This document shows positions 1 to 8,580 of a stretch of DNA of 64,000 bases, piece by piece. The number at the start of each line of letters is the position of its first letter. The first letter of the stretch is position 1. Location: the NCBI RefSeq assembly GCF_900109115.1, contig NZ_FNYV01000004.1:310001-374000 (forward strand), given 5' to 3'. The notes under the pieces were generated by a model that saw only the letters and a program-made list of their open reading frames with translations, had not been told where the DNA came from and did no database searches. The position numbers were made by a program, and so were the translations under genes. Origin of the DNA: Micromonospora phaseoli (GTDB lineage Bacteria; Actinomycetota; Actinomycetes; Mycobacteriales; Micromonosporaceae).

Positions 1-1978
1 ACAGCCGGTCGAGATGGTAGAGCGCGATCGACCGGGCCGCCCGGGCCAGCAGGTCCTCGTCCATCTCGCCGGCCTTCTCGGGCATCTTGTCCAACAGCAT
101 CAGCGCGGCCACGTCGCTGGTGAGCAGCCGCTCCCGGCGCTCGGCGAGCGCCTTGCGCTGCTGTTCGGTCACCACGCTGTAGCGCCAGGTGTTGCGGTGG
201 ATCTCGTGGTTGACCCCCTCCGCGACCCGCTGGGCGTGCTCGACGGCGAAGTCCACCTGCGCGTCAGTGACCAGGCCGTCGGCGTTCATCCGGGGTGACG
301 GCGGCACGGCGTCGCTGGCGTGCCGGACCACCAGGTCGTCCTCCAGGCTGACGAAGAAGACCGACCCACCCGGGTCGCCCTGCCGGCCGGCCCGGCCACG
401 CAGCTGGTCGTCGACGCGACGGCTGTCGTGCCGACCGCCGCCCATCACGTAGAGGCCACCCAGCTCGGCCACCCGCTCCCGGTCGGCCTGGTCACTGCCG
501 CCGAGGCGGATGTCGACGCCCCGACCGGCCATCTGGGTGGAGACGGTCACCGCGCCGTACGCGCCGGCCTCGGCGATGATCGCCGCCTCCTCGTCGTCGT
601 TCTTGGCGTTGAGCACCACGCACGCCACCCCGGCGGCGTTGAGCCCGGCCGCCAGCTGCTCGGACTCCTTGACGTCCAGCGTGCCGACCAGCACCGGCCG
701 CCCGTCGGCGTGGCAGCGCCTGATCTCGTCGATCAGCGCCTCCTCCTTCTCCGCCCGGGTGGCGTAGATGCGGTCCGGCTCGTCCACCCGCACGCACGGG
801 GTGTTCGGCGGGATCACCGCGACCTCCAGGCCGAAGAACTCGCGCAGCTGATCGCCGACGAGCACCGCGGTGGCGGTCATGCCGCACAAATTCGGGTAGA
901 GGCCGATGTACGCCTGCACGGCGATGGTGCCGAGCACCTCGCCCTCGGCCGTGGCGTCCAGGCCCTCCTTGGCCTCGACCGCCGCCTGTAGCCCGTCGGG
1001 CCAGCGGCGGCGCTGGGCGACCCGACCACGCATCTCGTCGATCAGCTCGACCGTGCCGTCCCGGACGATGTAGTCCACGTCCCGGTGCAGCAGGGCGTGC
1101 GCGTGCAGCGCCACGTTCACCGCCGAGAGCTGCTCGACGTTCTCCTCGTCGTACAGGTCGATGCCGAGCTTGGCCTCGACGGCGGCCAGGCCGGCCGAGG
1201 TGAACGCCACGCTGCGACCGTCGTCGGCGACCGTGTAGTGCCGGCCCTTGCGCAGGCCGCGGACCAGCGCGGCGGCGGCGTGCACCGGGTCCTGCTCGCC
1301 CGGCACCGAGCCGGCGAGGACCATCGGCACCCGGGCCTCGTCGATCAGGATCGAGTCGGCCTCGTCGACGATGGCGGTACACAGCGGGCGCTGCACCCGG
1401 TCCTCGACGTCGGTGACGAGCTGGTCGCGCAGGAAGTCGAAGCCGGCCTCGCTGACCGAGACGTAGGTCACGTCGCAGGCGTACGCGGCGCGGCGCTCGA
1501 TCGGCGTGGACGCCTCGTTGACCCACCCGACGGTGAGCCCGAGCAGGGTGTAGATCGGCTCCATCCACTGGGCGTCGCGGCGGGCCAGGTAGTCGTTGAC
1601 GGTGAGCACGTGCACCGGCCCGTTACCGAGCCGAACGTGCCCGTACGCGGCGATCGCGGCAGTGAGGGTCTTGCCCTCACCGGTGGCCATCTCGGCGACC
1701 TTGCCGGAGAGCAGTGACATCGCGCCGAGCAGCTGGACATCGTATGGCCGCTGGTCGATGCCGCGGCGGGCGGCCTCGCGGCCGAGCGCGCAGATCTCCT
1801 CGTAGCTCGACGCCGCGGCCGCCGCCTCGGTGAGTTCGGCGTCGTCGAACGCCGAGATCTCCTCCTCGCGCGCGTCGATGGCCGGCAGCAGCTTCTCCAG
1901 CGGGGCCAGGTCAACCGTGGTCCCCGGGCGCTGGAGGAACCGGCGGAGTCTGGTCTTGAACCGTTGCGACACACCCAT
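1..1978 (-). CDS. secA2: Accessory Sec translocase ATPase SecA2 (3' end cut by window edge)
   Basis: ATP-driven motor of the accessory Sec export pathway, acting at the cytoplasmic face of the membrane. The frame is open from an ATG at 1978 (MGVSQRFKTRLRRFL) to the left edge, giving about 659 residues without a stop, so the C-terminus is missing. Visible motifs are Walker A ATGEGKT (about residues 98-104), NDYLARRDAQWM, the DEAD-type box VDEADSILIDEARVP near residue 200, and the helicase motifs STQMAGRGVD and GRAGRQGD in the second RecA-like domain. The short N-terminus and the expected total length fit actinobacterial SecA2 better than housekeeping SecA. The longest minus-strand ORFs here are in other frames and are shadows. 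It is divergent from gpgS. SecA2 rather than SecA1 is a family judgement. Confidence 0.93.
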   Translation of the reverse strand, partial: MGVSQRFKTRLRRFLQRPGTTVDLAPLEKLLPAIDAREEEISAFDDAELTEAAAAASSYEEICALGREAARRGIDQRPYDVQLLGAMSLLSGKVAEMATGEGKTLTAAIAAYGHVRLGNGPVHVLTVNDYLARRDAQWMEPIYTLLGLTVGWVNEASTPIERRAAYACDVTYVSVSEAGFDFLRDQLVTDVEDRVQRPLCTAIVDEADSILIDEARVPMVLAGSVPGEQDPVHAAAALVRGLRKGRHYTVADDGRSVAFTSAGLAAVEAKLGIDLYDEENVEQLSAVNVALHAHALLHRDVDYIVRDGTVELIDEMRGRVAQRRRWPDGLQAAVEAKEGLDATAEGEVLGTIAVQAYIGLYPNLCGMTATAVLVGDQLREFFGLEVAVIPPNTPCVRVDEPDRIYATRAEKEEALIDEIRRCHADGRPVLVGTLDVKESEQLAAGLNAAGVACVVLNAKNDDEEAAIIAEAGAYGAVTVSTQMAGRGVDIRLGGSDQADRERVAELGGLYVMGGGRHDSRRVDDQLRGRAGRQGDPGGSVFFVSLEDDLVVRHASDAVPPSPRMNADGLVTDAQVDFAVEHAQRVAEGVNHEIHRNTWRYSVVTEQQRKALAERRERLLTSDVAALMLLDKMPEKAGEMDEDLLARAARSIALYHLDRL

Positions 1979-2049
1979 GACCGGCAACGGTACGCCACCG
2001 GACCGATCTTGAACGTCCCACCCGGCCACGTTCTGAGGCACCCAATTCA

Positions 2050-2122
2050 CGCGATCTTGCACTTTCCGCCTCGACAAAAGGGACGACCAGCGCACAACGG
2101 CGACCAGAAGTGCAAGATCGCG
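2050..2122. repeat. Intergenic inverted repeat, 15-bp perfect arms
   Basis: The arm CGCGATCTTGCACTT (2050-2064) is repeated exactly as its reverse complement at 2108-2122, with 43 bases between. It lies in the 297-bp divergent gap between secA2 and gpgS, nearer secA2. The loop is too long for a simple terminator and both flanking genes point away from it, so a dispersed palindromic repeat or a regulatory element is more likely. I see no coding sequence in this gap. Confidence 0.75.
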
Positions 2123-2275
2123 GAAGCGGGGTGCCCGGTCGGACGCAATCAAACGTTCATCACCCGGGAACGTGGCCGGAGCACGGTGGTGATCAAGCTG
2201 GGGGGACGGATCCGGTTAGCGTGCGGGGGGCTGGGAAATCCATCTCCCGGTCTTCCCGCCGACGAGGGGGTGTCT

Positions 2276-3292
2276 GTGCGCAACGATGAATCTCTGGTCT
2301 CGCCAGTGGTGGAGGCCTGGGCCACCTACCGGACCACCTCGGCGGCCGACTGGCCCACGCGGCGGTTGCTGGGCGCCAAGGGAGACAGCCGGGTCAGCGT
2401 GGTGCTGCCGGCGCGCAACGAGGAGGCGACGGTCGGCGCGATCGTGTCCACCATCCGCGAGCATCTGATGGACCGGGTGTCGCTGGTCGATGAGTTGATC
2501 GTGGTCGACTCGCGGTCCACCGACCGCACCGCGGCGGTGGCCCGGGCCGCCGGCGCGGAGGTGGTCAGTCAGGACGCGATGACCCGCGGCCTGCCCCGGC
2601 TGACCGGCAAGGGCGACGCGCTCTGGGCCGGGCTGGCCGCGGCGGAGGGCGACGTGGTGGCGTTCGTCGACGCCGACCTGCGGGAGTTTCGGCCACACTT
2701 CGTCACCGGGCTGCTCGGTCCGCTGCTCACCGACCCGTCGGTCGACTTCGTCAAGGGGTTCTACCACCGGCCACTGGTCAGCACGAGCGGCGTGGAGGCC
2801 GACGGAGGCGGTCGGGTGACCGAGCTGATGGCCCGGCCGATGCTGAACCTGTTCTGGCCGGAGCTGGCCGGCTTCGTGCAACCGCTCGCCGGCGAGTACG
2901 CCGGCCGCCGCGAGGTGCTGGCGCGGGTGCCGTTCGTCTCCGGTTACGGCGTGGAGACCGCCATGCTGATCGACCTGCTCGAACTCGTCGGACTGGACGC
3001 GCTGGCCCAGGTGGATCTGGGCGAGCGCAAGCATCGCCACCAGGACACCGCCGCGCTGGGCCGAATGTCCGCCCAGATCATGCTCACCGCCTGGTCCCGG
3101 CTGCAACGACGGGGCTGGGCCAACCCGGACGTACTGCCCACCGCCCTGCTGACCCAGTTCCGGCGGGGCGGCTCCGAGGCGCTGCCGAACCTGGACCGGG
3201 AGATCGTGGTCAGCGACGTCGCGATCGAGGAGCGACCGCCGCTGGCGCAGCTGCGCGACCGAGTGCCACGCCGCCGGGTCGCCGCGGCCTGA
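2276..3292 (+). CDS. gpgS: Glucosyl-3-phosphoglycerate synthase (GT81)
   Basis: Transfers glucose from an NDP-glucose donor to 3-phosphoglycerate, the first step towards glucosylglycerate and, in mycobacteria, methylglucose lipopolysaccharides. The 338-residue product has a GT-A nucleotide-binding start (VVLPARNEEATVG), VDSRSTDRT, the GKGDALWAGL loop, a metal-binding VDADLREF motif and the acceptor-side GEYAGRRE segment, all typical of GpgS. The start is GTG 2276, preceded five bases earlier by GAGGGGG; the frame is open further upstream but that part does not look like protein. A GT4 glycosyltransferase follows after 50 bases and is probably co-transcribed. Confidence 0.93.
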   Translation: MRNDESLVSPVVEAWATYRTTSAADWPTRRLLGAKGDSRVSVVLPARNEEATVGAIVSTIREHLMDRVSLVDELIVVDSRSTDRTAAVARAAGAEVVSQDAMTRGLPRLTGKGDALWAGLAAAEGDVVAFVDADLREFRPHFVTGLLGPLLTDPSVDFVKGFYHRPLVSTSGVEADGGGRVTELMARPMLNLFWPELAGFVQPLAGEYAGRREVLARVPFVSGYGVETAMLIDLLELVGLDALAQVDLGERKHRHQDTAALGRMSAQIMLTAWSRLQRRGWANPDVLPTALLTQFRRGGSEALPNLDREIVVSDVAIEERPPLAQLRDRVPRRRVAAA

Positions 3293-3342
3293 CGGCCGGG
3301 GACCGGACCAGCCACGGACCGTCGAGGGAGGGACGCGACACG

Positions 3343-4527
3343 ATGGGCCTCACCGTCCTGATGAACGCCGGTCCGTGGCTGTCGGTACCGCCGCCCGGCT
3401 ACGGCGGGATCGAGAACGTGGTGGCCACCCTGGTGCCGCAGCTGCGGCGGCTCGGCGTCCGGGTGGTGCTCGCCTCGGTGGACAGCAGCACCCTGCCCAC
3501 CGACGAGCGGATCTCGGTCTTCGCCGAGGGCCAGTTCGGCGCCCTGCAGCGGCCGTACAACCAGGTGTGTGGCATCGCCCAGGCGCACCTTGCCGGGGTC
3601 GTGCGCGAGCTGCGTGCCCGCGACGACATCGACCTGGTGCACGACCATGTGGAGGCGGTCGGCCTGGCCACGCTCGCCGCGATGGGTCCGGACGCCCCGC
3701 CCGTGCTGCACACCCTGCACTGGGACCTGGCCAAGCATCCGGAGCTGTACGGCGGCCTCGACGGCGGCGAGCGGATCCGGGTCAACGGGGTGTCGGCCGC
3801 GCAGCTGGCCAGGGCGCCGAAGGCGTTGCGGGAGCACTCGCTCGGGCACGTGCATCTGGGCACCCCGCTCGCCGAGGACGCCCATCGGCGCCCTCGGGTC
3901 ACCAAGGCCGGGTACCTGCTGGTGCTGGGCCGGGTCAACCGGGGCAAGGGACAGGACGTGGCGGTCCGCCTGGCCCAGCGGGTGGGCTTCCCGCTGGTGC
4001 TGGCCGGACCGGTCGGCCCGTACCACCGGCCGGCGGAGCTCGCGGCGGCCGGCGACGGGGCACGACAGAACCCCGACGTGCGCTACTTCCAGGACGAGGT
4101 GGCCCCGTACGTCGACGGCGACCGGGTGCGCTGGGTCGGCACGGTAGCCGGGCGGGACCGGGACGCGCTGCTCGCCGCCGCCCGGGCCACGCTGTTCCCG
4201 CTGCGCTGGGAGGAGCCGGGTGGCACGGCGGTGGTGGAGTCGCTGGCCCTGGGCACCCCGGTGGTGGCGATCTCCCGGGGCTGCCTGCCCGAGCTGGTCG
4301 AGCACGGGCGCACCGGGCTGCTCACCGCCGACGAGGACGAGTTGGGTGATCTCGTGCTCGCCGCCGATCTGCTGGAGCCCGAGGAGTGCCGCCGGGAGGC
4401 CGCGGCCCGATTCACCCCGGCCGTGATGGCTCGCCGCTACCTCGCCCTGTACGAGCAGTTACGGCGCCTCGGGCCGCCGAACAGCAGCTCGGGGCCGGCT
4501 GCCCCGGCGAGGTTGCAGGCGGCCTGA
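3343..4527 (+). CDS. GT4-family glycosyltransferase
   Basis: Cytoplasmic retaining GT-B glycosyltransferase of 394 residues; donor and acceptor cannot be read from sequence. The N-terminal fold has the glycine loop PPPGYGGIENVV and a central DLVHDHVEAVG. The C-terminal nucleotide-binding fold has LVLGRVNRGKG and the GT4 E-x7-E signature in the segment EEPGGTAVVESLALGTPVVA. The start ATG 3343 is preceded by GAGGGAGGG. It follows gpgS by 50 bases, which suggests a role in the same glucosylglycerate or polysaccharide metabolism (inference). The C-terminal tail (about 20 residues) is low complexity. Confidence 0.88.
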   Translation: MGLTVLMNAGPWLSVPPPGYGGIENVVATLVPQLRRLGVRVVLASVDSSTLPTDERISVFAEGQFGALQRPYNQVCGIAQAHLAGVVRELRARDDIDLVHDHVEAVGLATLAAMGPDAPPVLHTLHWDLAKHPELYGGLDGGERIRVNGVSAAQLARAPKALREHSLGHVHLGTPLAEDAHRRPRVTKAGYLLVLGRVNRGKGQDVAVRLAQRVGFPLVLAGPVGPYHRPAELAAAGDGARQNPDVRYFQDEVAPYVDGDRVRWVGTVAGRDRDALLAAARATLFPLRWEEPGGTAVVESLALGTPVVAISRGCLPELVEHGRTGLLTADEDELGDLVLAADLLEPEECRREAAARFTPAVMARRYLALYEQLRRLGPPNSSSGPAAPARLQAA

Positions 4528-4588
4528 CCAGTCGGGCACGTCACGGTGCGGTTTCGGTGGGTGGGGGGCCGGGTACCAGGCAGGCTTC

Positions 4589-5341
4589 GTGAGCTGGCGA
4601 GATGAGGTGGAGATGGGAAGCCGGATCACCTGCCGGGTGCACGACGGTTCACCTGTCACCGTCGTGCACCTGGCCGGCACGCTCGACATGACCACCACGC
4701 GCGAGGTGTACCAGGTGCTGGAGCGGTGCCTGGCCGGCCAACCGGACGCGCTGGTGGTCGACCTGACCGGGCTGGCGATCCGGGACGAGCTGGCGGTGTC
4801 GGTCTTCGCCGCCGCGGCACGCCGCGCCGCCGACTGGCCGGTGGTGCCGATGGTGCTCTGTGCGCCGCACCCCGAGGCCGCCGCCTCGCTGGCCGGGTCG
4901 ACCGCCTGCCGGGTGGTGCCGGTGCGCGAGACCTGCGCCGAGGCGACCCGGTTCGCGGGCGCGTCCGCCTCTCCCCGGCTACGGATCCGCCTGGAGCCGG
5001 TGGCCACCGCCTGCCGGCGGGCCCGGGAACTGGTCGCCGACGCCTGCACGCGGTGGAACCTGCCCGAGGCGGTCGGCCCGGCCTCGGTGGTCCTCAGTGA
5101 GCTGGTCGGCAACGTGGTCCGGCACGCCGGCACGCCGATGCAGGTCACGGTGACCCTGCGGCGGCCGTGGCTGTACCTGACGGTGGTCGACGGCAGTCGT
5201 GCCGCGGCCGAGCCGAGCCAGGCCGGCCAGCGGGACGAGGGCGGCCGTGGGCTGCTGCTGGTACGCGAGCTCGCCGACCGCTGGGGCAGCGCGCCGGCCG
5301 GTGACGGCAAGGCCGTCTGGGCCACGCTACCGGCGAATTGA
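4589..5341 (+). CDS. STAS domain fused to RsbW-like HATPase: sigma-factor regulator
   Basis: A 250-residue protein with an N-terminal STAS-like domain (VVHLAGTLDMTT to about residue 105) and a C-terminal HATPase_c_2 domain (about 135-250) with N box ELVGNVVRHA, G1 TVVDGSR and G2 GGRGLLLVRELADRWG. Separately encoded, such domains are the anti-anti-sigma factor and the anti-sigma kinase of partner-switching systems; here they are one chain. At the usual phosphorylated serine (DSSGL in typical STAS proteins) this protein reads RDELAV, with Glu in place of Ser. A SigB/F-like sigma factor lies 2.1 kb downstream and could be its target (inference). Start uncertain: GTG 4589, or ATG 4613 behind GAGGTGG. 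Confidence 0.8.
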   Translation: MSWRDEVEMGSRITCRVHDGSPVTVVHLAGTLDMTTTREVYQVLERCLAGQPDALVVDLTGLAIRDELAVSVFAAAARRAADWPVVPMVLCAPHPEAAASLAGSTACRVVPVRETCAEATRFAGASASPRLRIRLEPVATACRRARELVADACTRWNLPEAVGPASVVLSELVGNVVRHAGTPMQVTVTLRRPWLYLTVVDGSRAAAEPSQAGQRDEGGRGLLLVRELADRWGSAPAGDGKAVWATLPAN

Positions 5342-5427
5342 CCGAATTTCCCCCTCTCGCCTGGTTACATGGTCGACGGGGCGGGTAGCCACGCCCGTCC
5401 TTTCTGTCGTCAGCGGGGTGAGAGCGA

Positions 5428-7428
5428 ATGCCCAAGCGGGTAACCACCGAACCTGGACAGGACCGAGGGCCGGCGATTCTCGCCCCGGCCCGGTTCGGCG
5501 GCTATCCCGGACCACTGCGCAAGCCGATCCCCGGCGCCTCGCTGATCAGGTTCCTGGGCACCACCGACCACAAGCAGATCGGCCTGCTCTACCTGCTGAC
5601 CTCGTTCGCCTTCTTCGTGCTGGGCGGGATCGAGGCGATGCTGATCCGCGCCGAACTGGCCCGGCCGGGCCTGCAGCTGCTCTCCGCGGAGCAGTACAAC
5701 CAGCTGTTCACCTCGCACGGCGCGGTGATGCTGCTGCTGTTCGCCACCCCGGCGGCGTTCGGCTTCGCCAACTACATCGTGCCGATCCAGATCGGCGCGC
5801 CGGACGTGTCGTTCCCCCGGCTGAACGCCCTGGCGTACTGGCTCTACCTGTTCGGCGGCCTGATGGTCGTCGGCGGTCTCCTCACCCCGCAGGGTTCGGC
5901 CGACTTCGGCTGGACCGCGTACACCCCGCTGAGCACCGTCGAGCACTCCCCCGGCGTCGGCGCGAACATGTGGGTGATCGGCCTGGTCGTCTCCGGTCTG
6001 GGCACCATCCTCGGCGCGGTCAACCTGATCGCCACGATCCTTACCCTGCGCGCCCCGGGCATGACCATGTTCCGGATGCCGATCTTCACCTGGAACATGC
6101 TGTTCACCAGCGTGCTGGTGATCCTGGTCTTCCCGCTGCTGGCCGCCGCGCTGCTGGCGCTGAGCGCCGACCGGCTGCTCGACGCGCAGGTGTTCAACCC
6201 CGACACCGGCGGGCCGATGCTCTGGCAGCACCTGTTCTGGTTCTTCGGCCACCCCGAGGTCTACATCATCGCGCTGCCGTTCTTCGGCATCATCACCGAG
6301 GTCATCCCGGTCTTCTCCCGCAAGCCGATCTTCGGCTACACCGGGCTGGTGCTGGCCACCATCGCGATCACCGTGCTGTCGATGACGGTCTGGGCGCACC
6401 ACATGTTCGCCACCGGCCAGGTGCTGCTGCCCTTCTTCAGCATCCTCAGCTATCTGATCGCCGTGCCGACCGGAGTGAAGTTCTTCAACTGGATCGGCAC
6501 CATGTGGAAGGGGCAACTGACCTTCGAGACGCCGATGCTGTTCTCCATCGGCTTCCTGGTCACCTTCCTGCTCGGTGGGCTCACCGGCGTACTGCTGGCC
6601 AGCCCACCGGCCGACTGGCACACCCACGACAGCTACTTCGTGGTGGCCCACTTCCACTACGTGGTCTTCGGCACCGTGGTCTTCGCCCTCTTCGCCGGCT
6701 TCTACTTCTGGTGGCCGAAGATGACCGGGCGGCTGCTCGACGAGCGGCTCGGCAAGCTGCACTTCTGGACCATGTTCATCGGCTTCCACGGCACCTTCCT
6801 GGTGCACCACTGGCTGGGCAGCGAGGGCATGCCCCGGCGGTACGCCGACTACCTGCCCACCGACGGGTTCACCACGCTGAACACGATCTCCAGCATCTTC
6901 TCGTTCGTGCTCGGCGCGTCCACCCTCTTCTTCATCTGGAACGCCTGGAAGTCCTGGCGGTACGGGGCACAGGTGACCGTGGACGACCCCTGGGGCTTCG
7001 GCAACTCGCTGGAATGGGCCACCACCTGCCCGCCGCCGCTGCGCAACTTCGACCGGATGCCCCGGATCCGCTCCGAACGCCCGGCCTTCGACGCCAAGTA
7101 CGGCGAACTCGTCTCCGACCTCGGCCGCGACCTTCCCCAACGGACCGTCAAACCGCCGCAGGAGTTCCACGAGGAGCTGCACCGTGAGGAGCACCCGCCC
7201 GAGTCGCCCGCCGCCGAGGGCGCGCACGGGGCGCGGGAGGCGGTGGCGTACCAGCCCGCGCCGCAGTCCGGCGCCCGGCCGGTCGAGGTGCCGGAGCCGG
7301 AGCAGATCCGCCGGCCCAGCTTCGAGGAGACCGACGCGCCGGGGCAGGAACCGCCGAGGGAGGAACCGCCGAAGGCCGGCGAGCGGTGGCGGCACCCCCG
7401 CGGGCACCGCGACTCCAGCGACGACTGA
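5428..7428 (+). CDS. ctaD: Cytochrome c oxidase subunit I
   Basis: Catalytic subunit of the aa3-type terminal oxidase, a membrane protein that reduces oxygen and pumps protons. It has the expected dozen hydrophobic helices. Ligands visible are the first haem His in [12 protein letters not shown], the CuB/Tyr cross-link motif GHPEVY, the His pair in WAHHMFATG, and [13 protein letters not shown] for CuB and both haems. At 666 residues it is longer than the roughly 550-residue core because of a charged Pro/Glu-rich cytoplasmic tail after about residue 565, a feature of actinobacterial CtaD. The start ATG 5428 follows GGGGTGAGAG. No other oxidase subunit gene is adjacent. Confidence 0.96.
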   Translation: MPKRVTTEPGQDRGPAILAPARFGGYPGPLRKPIPGASLIRFLGTTDHKQIGLLYLLTSFAFFVLGGIEAMLIRAELARPGLQLLSAEQYNQLFTSHGAVMLLLFATPAAFGFANYIVPIQIGAPDVSFPRLNALAYWLYLFGGLMVVGGLLTPQGSADFGWTAYTPLSTVEHSPGVGANMWVIGLVVSGLGTILGAVNLIATILTLRAPGMTMFRMPIFTWNMLFTSVLVILVFPLLAAALLALSADRLLDAQVFNPDTGGPMLWQHLFWFFGHPEVYIIALPFFGIITEVIPVFSRKPIFGYTGLVLATIAITVLSMTVWAHHMFATGQVLLPFFSILSYLIAVPTGVKFFNWIGTMWKGQLTFETPMLFSIGFLVTFLLGGLTGVLLASPPADWHTHDSYFVVAHFHYVVFGTVVFALFAGFYFWWPKMTGRLLDERLGKLHFWTMFIGFHGTFLVHHWLGSEGMPRRYADYLPTDGFTTLNTISSIFSFVLGASTLFFIWNAWKSWRYGAQVTVDDPWGFGNSLEWATTCPPPLRNFDRMPRIRSERPAFDAKYGELVSDLGRDLPQRTVKPPQEFHEELHREEHPPESPAAEGAHGAREAVAYQPAPQSGARPVEVPEPEQIRRPSFEETDAPGQEPPREEPPKAGERWRHPRGHRDSSDD

Positions 7429-7440
7429 CCCGCAACGTAC

Positions 7441-7473
7441 GGCGGGGCGGCACCGATCCGGTGCCGCCCCGCC
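7441..7473. terminator. Bidirectional hairpin between ctaD and sigma factor gene
   Basis: GGCGGGGCGGCACCG (7441-7455) pairs perfectly with 7459-7473 around an ATC loop, a 15-bp stem. It sits between the convergent stop codons of ctaD and the sigma factor gene. There is no T-run, as is usual in high-GC actinobacteria. Confidence 0.75.
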
Positions 7474-7485
7474 TGTTGCCGCCGT

Positions 7486-8361
7486 CTACCGCACGTGCGA
7501 CCCCACCGTCCGGGTCTCCTTGGCCATCGACTCCGACTCGGCCGGACCGTTCTGCCAGGGCGGCGGCGCGTCGGCCAGCATCGCCTGGCGCAGCCAGGTC
7601 AGCGCCCGCGACAGCAGCCGCGACACGTGCATCTGGGAGATGCCGAAGCGGGCCGCGATCTCGGCCTGGGTCTGGTTGCCGTAGAACCGCATGGCCAGGA
7701 TCCGCCGCTCCCGCCAGGGCAGCCGGTGCAGCAGGCCGCTGACCGTCACCCGGTCGTCGACGGACTCCAGAGCGAAGTCCGACTCGCCGACCAGGTCGCC
7801 GAACTCCGCCGAACTCTCCCCGCCGACCGGCGCGTTGAGCGAGGCCGGACTGTAGCCGGCGGCCGACTCCAACGCGGCGAGGATCTCCTCCTGCGGAGTG
7901 TCCAGCCGCTTCGACAACTCGGCGACCGTCGGCGCCCGGGACAGCTCACTGGTCAGCGCCGCCGTCGCCTGGCCCACCTCGAGGATCAGGTCACGCAGCC
8001 GACGGGGCACGTGCACGCCCCAGGTGCGGTCCCGGAAATGCCGCTTGATCTCACCAACGATGGTGATCGCCGCGTACGCGGTGAACGAACCCCGTTCCGG
8101 GTCGTACCGGTCGACGGCGTTGACCAGCCCCAGACGGGCCACCTGCTCTAGATCCTCCAGCGGTTCCCCGCGCCCCCGGTACCGGCGGGCCAGCCGACCG
8201 GCGAACGGCAGCGCGAAGCGGACCAGGTCGTCGCGTGCCTCCTGGCGACGTTCCGTCGGCAGTCCCTCGATCCGTGCCGCGTACGCCAGTGCCGCCGCGT
8301 CAAGGTCCTCCAGGCCCCGATCGTTGGTTGGTGGTGTGGTTGTGGTCGTCTGTCCGAACAT
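7486..8361 (-). CDS. SigB/SigF-like RNA polymerase sigma factor
   Basis: Group 3 sigma-70 factor of 291 residues, expected to direct stress or developmental promoters. Region 2 is seen in LEDLEQVARLGLVNAVDRYDP and FTAYAAITIVGEIKRHFRD, followed by WGVHVPRRLRDLI. Region 3 is around APTVAELSKRLDTPQEEI. Region 4 with its helix-turn-helix is WRERRILAMRFYGNQTQAEIA and ISQMHVSRLLSRAL. The ATG at 8361 (MFGQTTTTT) is chosen over the longer frame because GGGAGG lies six bases upstream. Members of this group are normally held by an RsbW-type anti-sigma factor, and the STAS-HATPase protein at 4589 is a nearby candidate. Confidence 0.92.
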   Translation of the reverse strand: MFGQTTTTTPPTNDRGLEDLDAAALAYAARIEGLPTERRQEARDDLVRFALPFAGRLARRYRGRGEPLEDLEQVARLGLVNAVDRYDPERGSFTAYAAITIVGEIKRHFRDRTWGVHVPRRLRDLILEVGQATAALTSELSRAPTVAELSKRLDTPQEEILAALESAAGYSPASLNAPVGGESSAEFGDLVGESDFALESVDDRVTVSGLLHRLPWRERRILAMRFYGNQTQAEIAARFGISQMHVSRLLSRALTWLRQAMLADAPPPWQNGPAESESMAKETRTVGSHVR

Positions 8362-8432
8362 CCGCGCCTCCCTCAGGAAGGACCCCGCCCGGATTCGCCG
8401 ACACCGGGCACGCGCGTAGGCACGCACGGGCC

Positions 8433-8447
8433 TGTAAGTGGGTTACA
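8433..8447. promoter_or_regulatory. Palindrome upstream of the sigma factor gene (candidate operator)
   Basis: TGTAA-GTGGG-TTACA is a perfect 5-bp inverted repeat with a 5-bp spacer, about 70 bases upstream of the sigma factor start and in a locally AT-richer stretch. The position suits an operator, but there is only one copy and no identified regulator. Confidence 0.3.
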
Positions 8448-8580
8448 TGACTGGGATGCCAGCGGGCGACGGCGCCGCACCGCGCTAGGTGATCAGCCTG
8501 TCGCAGCCGGCGGTGTTCCCGCTCCGTAGGTACTCAATCACGGCGCCGCGGGTTCGCGAGGATGTTTCGTCAGCCCGGTC

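Noticed and set aside
5410..7407. Long minus-strand frame opposite ctaD
   Set aside because: Gly/Gln/Glu/Val-biased shadow of a strongly conserved gene.
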